Origin: Sphingobacteriaceae bacterium UBA2059
GTDB lineage: Bacteria; Bacteroidota; Bacteroidia; Sphingobacteriales; Sphingobacteriaceae
Reading direction: 5' to 3'
Length of the DNA stretch: 25,352 nt
Assembly (NCBI GenBank): GCA_002332615.1
Contig: DDAL01000022.1
Span: 26,711 to 52,062, forward strand
Positions 1 to 6,396 of the stretch are shown here, piece by piece (positions within the stretch are counted from its first letter, which is position 1; every line of letters begins with the position of its first letter). The translations under genes and the position numbers were made by a program. The notes under the pieces were generated by a model, which had not been told where the DNA came from, did no database searches, and worked only from the letters and a program-made list of their open reading frames with translations.

Positions 1-57
1 AGCGTCAAAAGGGGCTTTATATATCTTTGTCGGAAGCGTTTTAGAGTTGTAAAGAAA

Positions 58-843
58 CTAAAAGCGAATGTTAAAGTCTTCCTTGGCCTGCCCTTTCTTG
101 AAATATACCAGTCCTATCCAGAACAGGTCGACTGCTACAGTTACCTTCGGGTTGGATTTTATTTCGTTCCAGGCTTCTTCCATGCCTTTGCTCCAGTAGA
201 TATCATCAAAAATAAGAAGCGTGTTTTCGTTGGCCTTTGGCAATATCTGGTAAAAATAGTCCAGCGTGGCTTGTTTGCGGTGGTTTCCGTCAATAAACAC
301 AAGGTCTACGGTATCCATTTCGCTGAGTACGCGGGGCAGTAAGGTGTCGAAATTTCCATTGAGTATGCGTACATTATCAATAGCCAGGCTGTTAAGGTTT
401 TGAGCTGCAATGGCGGCAATATTAGGACAACCTTCGATGCTTATCACATCTGCATCAGGGGCAGCCCTCGCCAGATAGGCGGTGGTGAGGCCGAGGCAGG
501 TGCCAAGTTCTATAACCGAGCGGGCATTCTGGTGCCTGGCGAGCCTGTAAATAAGCCGGGCAAGGCGGGGCGCCTTTAGCAGGCCGGCGGCTATTTCTTT
601 AACGGGTTTTTCCTTTCTATTGCTTAACATGGAGCCCGCGCCCAGGTCGGTAATGGCCACCCTGCGGTTATCTTTGAGTAGTTTAGTACGTAACAGTTCA
701 ATATCTTTGTTGTCACTTTTGTCCTTTGTTTTGTAAATTACATCTTCTATTAAGCTGTACACAAAGGGTGAATGAACGCCGTGCCTTGTTTTGGCAGTAA
801 GAATATGTCTTATAAAGGCCTTGATAAGTTGGGTATTGAGCAT
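58..843 (-). CDS. class I SAM-dependent O-methyltransferase-like protein
   Basis: A 261-residue cytosolic protein with a Rossmann-type methyltransferase fold. SAM-binding motif I is visible at residues 110-118 (VIELGTCLG), followed by an acidic residue after the second strand (SIEG, 135-138). A later strand with an acidic pair reads FIDGNH (183-188), then IFDD (211-214), as in the Methyltransf_24 / O-methyltransferase group. The N-terminal HGVHSPF segment (21-27) is, from memory, shared by Bacteroidetes members of this family. The start is the ATG at 843, divergent from the next gene with only 37 bases between the two starts. The substrate cannot be deduced; no pathway partner lies next to it. 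Family assignment is firm, methyl acceptor unknown. Confidence 0.85.
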   Translation of the reverse strand: MLNTQLIKAFIRHILTAKTRHGVHSPFVYSLIEDVIYKTKDKSDNKDIELLRTKLLKDNRRVAITDLGAGSMLSNRKEKPVKEIAAGLLKAPRLARLIYRLARHQNARSVIELGTCLGLTTAYLARAAPDADVISIEGCPNIAAIAAQNLNSLAIDNVRILNGNFDTLLPRVLSEMDTVDLVFIDGNHRKQATLDYFYQILPKANENTLLIFDDIYWSKGMEEAWNEIKSNPKVTVAVDLFWIGLVYFKKGQAKEDFNIRF

Positions 844-880
844 GGGCGTTAAAAATAGGTAAAGGTTTTATTAACATAAA

Positions 881-1768
881 ATGTTAAATAATAAATTAGA
901 ATTAGAACCAAAGAGGATACAGGCAATGATATCTCTGCTGGATGATACTGATACTGAAGTGTCGGCTCAGGTATATAAAGAACTGTATGCCTATGGGAAA
1001 GAGGTTGTAATGTACCTTGAACGGGCCTGGGAGCAGACCATGGACATTAACCTGCAGCGTGTATTGGAGGAGCTTATACATGCCATACAGCTCGATGAGG
1101 TGAAGGCAAGCCTGTTGCGCTGGTACGAGTCGCCTACGCATGATTTGCTTGAGGGTGTTCTTATTGTTAACAGGTATCAGTACCCGGAAATTCACAGTGA
1201 AGAGCTTGTACAGCAGCTGGAAGACCTTAGGGTTGAGGTATGGCGGAATTTGAGCGATACAATGACTGCTGTTGAGAAGGTAAAGGTGATGAACTATGTA
1301 CTGTATACTACAAACCGCTTTTCGGGAAACATGTCTAACCCGCATGACCCTCAGAATTTTTACCTGAGTCAGGTGCTTTCGAGTAAAAAGGGGAGCCCGA
1401 TATTGCTGGGTATTATTTATTTATACATTGCGCAAAAACTGGATATACCTGTATATGGCGTGGACCTTCCGCACCACTTCGTGCTTGCCTATGCCGAACC
1501 TGAAATGGAGGCAGAGGAAAGACCTGCTGATATTAAGTTTTATATTAATGTGTTTAACAGAGGCTATTTGTTTAACCGGGGAGACATCGACGGGTTTTTA
1601 AAGCAGCTAGGGCTCCAGCCGCAGGAATCATATTACAATCCCTGCAGTACCCTTGATATTGTGAGGCGGGTATTAAGGAACCTGGTAGTGTATTATCAAA
1701 GCACCGGCAATGAAGGAAAAGCCGGCGAAGTGGCCGGACTTTTAAAAAGCATTAGCCCTGAGGATTAA
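881..1768 (+). CDS. SirB1-like / transglutaminase-like domain protein
   Basis: A 295-residue soluble protein. The C-terminal half matches the SirB1-type transglutaminase-like core: an NFYLSQVL segment, then GSPILLGIIYLYIAQKL, then a GVDLPHHFVLAYA segment in which the conserved His of the fold lies. I see no Cys at the place expected of an active transglutaminase, in line with what I know of this family, so catalysis is doubtful. The N-terminal part (about 1-110) is helical and HEAT-like in character. The role is not established; bacterial relatives are annotated only by domain. The start ATG at 881 lies in an AT-rich divergent spacer. The stop codon is interleaved with that of prfB on the other strand. 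Confidence 0.8.
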   Translation: MLNNKLELEPKRIQAMISLLDDTDTEVSAQVYKELYAYGKEVVMYLERAWEQTMDINLQRVLEELIHAIQLDEVKASLLRWYESPTHDLLEGVLIVNRYQYPEIHSEELVQQLEDLRVEVWRNLSDTMTAVEKVKVMNYVLYTTNRFSGNMSNPHDPQNFYLSQVLSSKKGSPILLGIIYLYIAQKLDIPVYGVDLPHHFVLAYAEPEMEAEERPADIKFYINVFNRGYLFNRGDIDGFLKQLGLQPQESYYNPCSTLDIVRRVLRNLVVYYQSTGNEGKAGEVAGLLKSISPED

Positions 1769-2842
1769 AATTCCATGAGGTATGCTTTTAAAAATTCATT
1801 GAGGTTGCCATCAAGCACTCCCTGGGCATCTGAAGTTTCATAGCCTGTGCGTACGTCCTTAACCATTTTGTAAGGATGGAGCACATAGTTGCGTATTTGG
1901 GAGCCCCACTCAATTTTCTTTTTGGAGCCTTCAATAGCGGCGGTTGCTTCAAGGCGCTTGCGCATTTCTATTTCATAGAGCTGCGACTTGAGGAGCCTGA
2001 TAGCGTTTTCCTTGTTTTGCAGCTGCGAACGCGACTCCTGGTTTTTGATGATAATGCCCGATGGTTTGTGATGCAAGCGTACGGCTGTTTCGACCTTGTT
2101 TACATTTTGTCCGCCGGCACCGCCTGAGCGAAAGGTGTCGAACTCAATATCTGAAGGGTTTACCTCAATTTCAATGCGATCGTCAATTAACGGATAAACG
2201 TATACCGACGCAAAAGAGGTATGGCGACGTGCATTGGAGTCGAACGGCGAAATGCGGACCAGGCGGTGTACACCATTTTCGCCCTTAAGGTAGCCATAGG
2301 CAAACTCTCCGTCTATTTGCAGGGTAACACTTTTAACACCTGCTACTTCACCTTCCTGAAAATCCTGTTCGCTTACCCTATAGCCGTTCTTTTCGGCCCA
2401 CATGAGGTACATGCGCATGAGCATACCTGCCCAGTCGCAACTTTCGGTACCGCCGGCGCCGGCAGTGATCTGAAGTACAGCGTTCATCTGATCCTCATCC
2501 GAGCTTAGCATGTTTTTGAACTCAAGCTCTTCAAGTAGGCGGGTGGTGCCGAGGTATTGTTCTTCCAGTTCTTGCTCGGTAGCCTCGCCGGCCTGATAGA
2601 AATCAAATAACACAGTGAGGTCATCTATTGCATTGTCTACAGCTACAATGCCCTCTGTCCATACTTTTTTGGCTTTCATGGAATGAAGCACCTGCTCTGC
2701 CTTTTTAGGATCGTTCCAAAAGTCGGGAGTCAGAGTTAGTTCGTGTTCCTGATGCAGTTCGTCAAGCTTCCGGTCGACGTCAAAGATGCCTCCTCAGGGA
2801 CGCTGCTCTGTCCCTCAAGTCTTGTAATTGTTCTTTTGTCAT
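1765..2842 (-). CDS. prfB: peptide chain release factor 2 (RF2), with +1 programmed frameshift
   Basis: Class I release factor that reads UAA and UGA stop codons and triggers peptide release. The reading frame is split. Frame 0 starts at the ATG at 2842 and runs 20 codons to CTT followed by an in-frame TGA (2782-2780). A +1 shift at CTT TGA C joins it to the long frame (DVDRKLDEL...), giving about 358 residues, close to the 365 of E. coli RF2. The C-terminal product shows the codon-recognition tripeptide SPF in VRISPFDSNARRHTSF and the peptidyl-transferase-centre GGQ motif in SGGAGGQNVNK. The frame-0 part reads MTKEQLQDLRDRAASLRRHL. Do not annotate the gene from the internal ATG near 2691: the segment 2691-2781 encodes the normal RF2 N-terminal helices. 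Assignment is essentially certain. Confidence 0.97.
2780..2794 (-). promoter_or_regulatory. prfB: prfB programmed +1 frameshift signal
   Basis: Read on the minus strand, an internal Shine-Dalgarno-like AGGAGG (2794-2789) is followed by three bases, then CTT (2785-2783) and TGA with a following C (2782-2779). This is the arrangement known from E. coli prfB: SD-like stretch, 3-nt spacer, slippery CUU, weak UGA C stop. When RF2 is scarce, slow termination at UGA allows the +1 slip onto the downstream frame, so RF2 controls its own synthesis. Confidence 0.96.
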
Positions 2843-2848
2843 AGAATG

Positions 2849-2856
2849 CAAAAGTA
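2849..2856 (-). promoter_or_regulatory. candidate -7 promoter element of prfB
   Basis: TACTTTTG on the minus strand fits the Bacteroidetes -7 consensus TAnnTTTG. It ends only 6 bases before the prfB ATG at 2842, so transcription from it would give an almost leaderless mRNA. No clear -33 TTTG lies at the usual distance; the nearest TTG complement is about 14 bases further upstream, which is short. Confidence 0.4.
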
Positions 2857-2945
2857 AGTATCCGGAAGCACAATTGTTTACTCGTCTGCGTTTAATGAAG
2901 AAGCCACTTTAGGCAAAGGCGTATGTTTTCCTGCAAAAGAATTTT

Positions 2946-3620
2946 CTACTGATCCTGCCGGTGTCGGAGCGTGTAATCGAACTGCTGTTTTAGCCAGGTG
3001 ATGCTTGTGTGGTCCTTTTCCTGAGGCACTATAAGATCTTTATAAGAGTCAAGGGAATACTCTTGTCCGTAAACATTGAGCACACCCGTTGCGCTTGTGG
3101 TTGTTTTTTTATACCAGGATATGTGAAGCTGTATTCCTGAAGCCCCGGCCAGCAGGCCACCCACGGGTGCCCAGGTGTTAAGGCTGGTGTTGAAGATATA
3201 CAGCAGATTTTTTTCGGTTTTTACTTTGTATGCCTCTTTGATGCCATGGGGCTTGAATACGTGCAAAGAGTCGTTTTCCAACTTAACTGAATCGGGGCGA
3301 AAAAGCTCCGGGCGTTTGCTAAAATGCTCAGTAAGTGAAGAGTGAGGAAGTTCTTGTTCAGAACCATCGGGGTTGATTTGTTTAAACTCTTTGATCTGAG
3401 AAGACGACAGTTTTAAGGTGGGTGCAGGAACAACAGGACAAATTATTATCGGTTCTTCCTTTTCTTTTAGGCAGGACGAGAAGCTTAATCCTGTCAGCAG
3501 CATCAGCAGGTATAAGGACACAGGTTTTAAATAGGTGCCGCGAGCGCGTGGTCTATAAGAATATTTACCCGGTGTTGATGTATCTTTAATTGATCTAAGG
3601 CAAGGCGTTTGTTTTGTCAT
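2946..3620 (-). CDS. putative lipoprotein of unknown function
   Basis: A protein of about 224 residues that I do not recognise. A hydrophobic stretch ends in a lipobox (LSFSSC, Cys at about residue 50 from the chosen start), followed by charged LKEKEEP, so it is probably a lipidated envelope protein with an unusually long N-region. The rest is hydrophilic, with no repeats or motifs I can name. A TTG 15 codons upstream (3665) would lengthen it, but that TTG lies inside a consensus -7 element (3663-3670), so the ATG at 3620 is preferred; it leaves a leader of roughly 37 bases. It is divergent from the deoxyhypusine-synthase homolog and downstream of nothing obvious. That it is a real gene is likely from the intact lipobox and promoter; function is open. 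Confidence 0.65.
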   Translation of the reverse strand: MTKQTPCLRSIKDTSTPGKYSYRPRARGTYLKPVSLYLLMLLTGLSFSSCLKEKEEPIIICPVVPAPTLKLSSSQIKEFKQINPDGSEQELPHSSLTEHFSKRPELFRPDSVKLENDSLHVFKPHGIKEAYKVKTEKNLLYIFNTSLNTWAPVGGLLAGASGIQLHISWYKKTTTSATGVLNVYGQEYSLDSYKDLIVPQEKDHTSITWLKQQFDYTLRHRQDQ

Positions 3621-3662
3621 TTCAAGTGGGCTTACAATTACGGCTGTATTTTTGAGTTTTAC

Positions 3663-3670
3663 CAAATGTA
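3663..3670 (-). promoter_or_regulatory. candidate -7 promoter element of the lipoprotein gene
   Basis: TACATTTG on the minus strand matches TAnnTTTG exactly. A transcript would begin near 3657, 5' of the ATG at 3620 but 3' of the alternative TTG start. No convincing -33 element was seen. Confidence 0.45.
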
Positions 3671-3775
3671 AGTCAAATTAGACTTAAAAAAGGAAATTCA
3701 GTGCTTGGCCGAGCTTTAAAATCCCCTTAGGCTTTCTATTGCTTTTTGTTATTTTTACTGCAAAGATAGAAAAAC

Positions 3776-4750
3776 ATGGAAAGAGGACCTATATCTCAAT
3801 TTATTGAGCACCATTACCGTCACTTTAATGCCGCAGCTCTGGTAGATGCTGCAAAAGGCTATGAGGCACATCTTGCTGAAGGGGGTAAGATGATGATTAC
3901 TATGGGCGGAGCAATGAGTACTGCCGAACTTGGTATTTCGCTTGCCGAAATGATACGCAATGATAAAGTTGCTATTATAAGTTGTACCGGTGCCAACCTT
4001 GAAGAGGATATTATGAACCTGGTAGCTCACTCACATTATAAGCGTGTGCCTCATTACAGAGACCTGAGCCCTAAAGATGAATGGGATTTACTGGAAGATG
4101 GCTTTAATCGTGTTACGGATACCTGTATACCTGAAGAAGAAGCCTTCAGGCGTATACAAAAACATATTTTTAAGATATGGAAGGATGCCGAAGAGAACGG
4201 CGAACGTTATTTTCCGCATGAATATATGTACAAATTGTTGTTGAGCGGTGTGATGCAGGAGAACTATGAAATTCCGGTAGAACATAGCTGGATGATTGCT
4301 GCTGCAGAAAAGAACCTGCCTATTGTGGTTCCGGGATGGGAAGATAGCACGATGGGAAATATTTTTGCCTCCTATACTATTAAAGGTGAATTAAAAGCTT
4401 CAACTGTAAAAAGCGGTATTGAGTATATGGGCTTTCTGGCCGATTGGTACCGCAAGAACAGCGACGGAAAGGGTGTAGGCTTTTTTCAGATTGCTGGTGG
4501 TATTTCGGGAGATTTTCCAATTTGCGTTGTTCCGATGCTTTATCAGGATTTAGAAATGACTGATGTTCCTTTCTGGAGCTATTTTTGCCAGATTTCTGAT
4601 TCAACCACTTCATATGGTTCTTACTCGGGAGCGGTGCCTAATGAGAAAATTACCTGGGGTAAGCTAGATATAAATACGCCCAAGTTTGTGATAGAATCGG
4701 ACGCGACTATTGTAGCTCCGCTTGTTTTTGCCTGGGTACTGGGCAAATAA
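3776..4750 (+). CDS. deoxyhypusine synthase family protein (possible polyamine-modifying enzyme)
   Basis: A 324-residue NAD-dependent-type protein of the deoxyhypusine synthase (DHS) fold. Recognisable segments, compared from memory with human DHS: CTGANLEEDI (70-79) for the TAGGVEED region, WEDSTMGNIF (188-197) for TDGSLGDMIF, AGGISGDF (240-247) for GGGVVKHH, and GSYSGAVPNEKITWGK (281-296) for GSDSGARPDEAVSWGK. The catalytic lysine (human Lys329) is kept as Lys296, with Trp294 and Glu290. Several spermidine-contacting positions differ. Bacteria lack eIF5A, the substrate of true DHS. A cyanobacterial homolog (Anabaena SpeY) makes homospermidine, so an aminobutyl transfer from spermidine to a small acceptor is a reasonable inference here. 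It is a single gene followed by a strong terminator. Confidence 0.85.
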   Translation: MERGPISQFIEHHYRHFNAAALVDAAKGYEAHLAEGGKMMITMGGAMSTAELGISLAEMIRNDKVAIISCTGANLEEDIMNLVAHSHYKRVPHYRDLSPKDEWDLLEDGFNRVTDTCIPEEEAFRRIQKHIFKIWKDAEENGERYFPHEYMYKLLLSGVMQENYEIPVEHSWMIAAAEKNLPIVVPGWEDSTMGNIFASYTIKGELKASTVKSGIEYMGFLADWYRKNSDGKGVGFFQIAGGISGDFPICVVPMLYQDLEMTDVPFWSYFCQISDSTTSYGSYSGAVPNEKITWGKLDINTPKFVIESDATIVAPLVFAWVLGK

Positions 4751-4761
4751 TATCCGCCTTT

Positions 4762-4810
4762 CAAAACTGTGGGTTGCATTTTTTGTTTAACCTGCAGTTT
4801 TGCTCTTTTT
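4762..4810 (+). terminator. intrinsic terminator after the DHS-family gene
   Basis: A 14-base inverted repeat (4762-4775 with 4789-4802), fully paired in RNA if two G-U pairs are allowed, with a 13-base T-rich loop, followed by CTCTTTTT (4803-4810). It separates the DHS-family gene from the act operon. Confidence 0.85.
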
Positions 4811-4903
4811 GATGTATAAACGAAAGGTTAACGCCATCTATTTAGAATTGATATAAATTACCTTTTAGGAGTCATCTAAATGTCAGGGTGATGATAAAAG
4901 TTA

Positions 4904-4911
4904 TACTTTTG
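4904..4911 (+). promoter_or_regulatory. candidate -7 promoter element of the act operon
   Basis: TACTTTTG matches the Bacteroidetes -7 consensus TAnnTTTG and lies 65 bases before the actA ATG, in the only spacer of the operon large enough for a promoter. A TTG at the -33 position is not evident, so this is a candidate only. The leader between it and actA is AT-rich and contains two copies of GCATTTTT. Confidence 0.45.
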
Positions 4912-4976
4912 TCATGCAAAATAGTGACACAGCGCATTTTTTGCATTTTTACATAATTACAGCGTAGATAATTAAT

Positions 4977-6353
4977 ATGAGAAGCATCTCACTGACCAGT
5001 ATTCGAAGTGTTGCAACATGTATCCTGTTTTCGTTTATCTGCTTGGGTTCGCCTGCTTTTGCGCAAGAACCTGCAAAGGCGGATACTGCCGCAGCACCTG
5101 CTGCAGCGGGTGAAGCATCAGGAGATGCTGCGGCCGGGGAAGCGATATTTAAACAGAAATGTACAGCCTGCCACAGCATTAGCCAAAAAGTAGTAGGCCC
5201 TGCTTTAAAGGGTATGTCGGAACGGCATGAGGAAGAATGGCTTATCAAATGGATACGAAACTCTCAGGCCCTTGTAGCAGCGGGTGATCCTCAGGCGGTT
5301 AAGCTTTTTGAGGAGAACAATAAGGTTCCGATGACTTCTTTTGAGGAGTTGAGTGACGACGATATTAAGAATATTATTGCCTATGTAAAGCAGGAAGAAG
5401 CCCCCAAGGCTGCGCCTGCTGTTGCTGGCGACAACCCAAGCGGTAATCCAGGCGTTGCGGGAGGGGGGACTTCTGCCGGTGGATCTGGAGGTTTTGAGCT
5501 AAATAACTATGTAATAGGCGGTTTGGTGGTACTGATGGTGCTGCTTATCGCTCTCATAGTTGTTATAAGTCAGGTGCTTAAAACGCTGAATAATTTGAAG
5601 GCTCAGCGCAAGAGTGCTGCTCCGGCTGATTTAAGTGTGCAGCATAAAAGCAATCGCATGGCTGAACTGATGATTACATTCAGGGAGCTGGCTAAAAATA
5701 AGAAACTGGTTTTCTTTACGGTGCTTATGGTTCTTATTTTGCTGGGTTCGCTGAGCTGGAAAGCGATGTGGAACACAGGAGTGCATCAGGGTTATCAGCC
5801 TACTCAGCCTATTGCTTATTCACATCAGCTGCATGCTGGTACGTTGAAGATCGATTGCCAATATTGTCACTCGGGCGCTTATAAGTCAAAAAATGCGTCA
5901 ATCCCTTCTGCGAACGTGTGTATGAACTGCCATAACTACGTGCAGGCTACCGAGAAGTACAACGGGGAGATCTCGCCGGAGATCATGAAAATTTATAATG
6001 CTCTTGACTATAATCCTGAAACTAAGGAGTATGGTGAAAATCCTAAGCCCATTGAGTGGGTAAGGATCCACAATTTGCCCGACTTCGCTTATTTCAACCA
6101 TGCTCAGCACGTGACTGTTGCGGGTCTTAAATGCCAGCAGTGTCATGGTCCTATTGAAACCATGCAGGAAGTGTATCAGTACTCGCCTCTTACGATGAAA
6201 TGGTGCATTGACTGCCATCGTACGAACGATGTTAAGTACAAAGGAAATGATTACTACAATCGTATAATTGCGGTACATGAGCAAGTTAAAAAAGGTGAAA
6301 AAGTGACCCCTGCGTTGCTAGGCGGTATCGAGTGTGGAAAGTGCCATTACTAG
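4977..6353 (+). CDS. actA: alternative complex III subunit A, multiheme cytochrome c with fused mono-heme domain
   Basis: A 458-residue periplasmic/membrane cytochrome c of alternative complex III (quinol oxidation linked to an electron acceptor). A signal peptide ends near AFAQ (27-30). An N-terminal class I cytochrome c domain carries CTACH (62-66), with VPM (117-119) as likely Met ligand. A Gly/Ala/Pro-rich linker follows, then membrane helices at about 178-199 and 243-260. The C-terminal part has five heme sites: CQYCH (294), CMNCH (315), CQQCH (386), CIDCH (410) and CGKCH (453), the pentaheme arrangement typical of ActA. Six hemes in one chain are predicted. First gene of the operon; actB follows after 43 bases. 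Confidence 0.93.
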   Translation: MRSISLTSIRSVATCILFSFICLGSPAFAQEPAKADTAAAPAAAGEASGDAAAGEAIFKQKCTACHSISQKVVGPALKGMSERHEEEWLIKWIRNSQALVAAGDPQAVKLFEENNKVPMTSFEELSDDDIKNIIAYVKQEEAPKAAPAVAGDNPSGNPGVAGGGTSAGGSGGFELNNYVIGGLVVLMVLLIALIVVISQVLKTLNNLKAQRKSAAPADLSVQHKSNRMAELMITFRELAKNKKLVFFTVLMVLILLGSLSWKAMWNTGVHQGYQPTQPIAYSHQLHAGTLKIDCQYCHSGAYKSKNASIPSANVCMNCHNYVQATEKYNGEISPEIMKIYNALDYNPETKEYGENPKPIEWVRIHNLPDFAYFNHAQHVTVAGLKCQQCHGPIETMQEVYQYSPLTMKWCIDCHRTNDVKYKGNDYYNRIIAVHEQVKKGEKVTPALLGGIECGKCHY

Positions 6354-6396
6354 TTAAGAGAATTAATACGTACACAGACAGTTATATATAGCTTAA

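Noticed and set aside
22..29. Consensus -7 element TATCTTTG on the plus strand
   Set aside because: It points into the 3' end of the methyltransferase gene, no -33 element is visible within the window, and a motif with six fixed bases is expected several times by chance in 25 kb.
902..1345. Open frame of 147 codons antisense to the SirB1-like gene
   Set aside because: Composition and lack of motifs fit an antisense shadow of a coding sequence.
2691..2842. prfB as a frameshifted pseudogene or a shorter gene starting near 2691
   Set aside because: The in-frame TGA sits in the exact programmed frameshift context and the joined frame gives a full-length RF2.
4496..4520. Loss of the catalytic lysine in the DHS-family protein, because GGGVVKHH is replaced by AGGISGDF
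   Set aside because: Counting back from the C-terminus of human DHS places Lys329 in the SWGK segment, which is conserved here as TWGK (Lys296). The differing positions are pocket residues instead.
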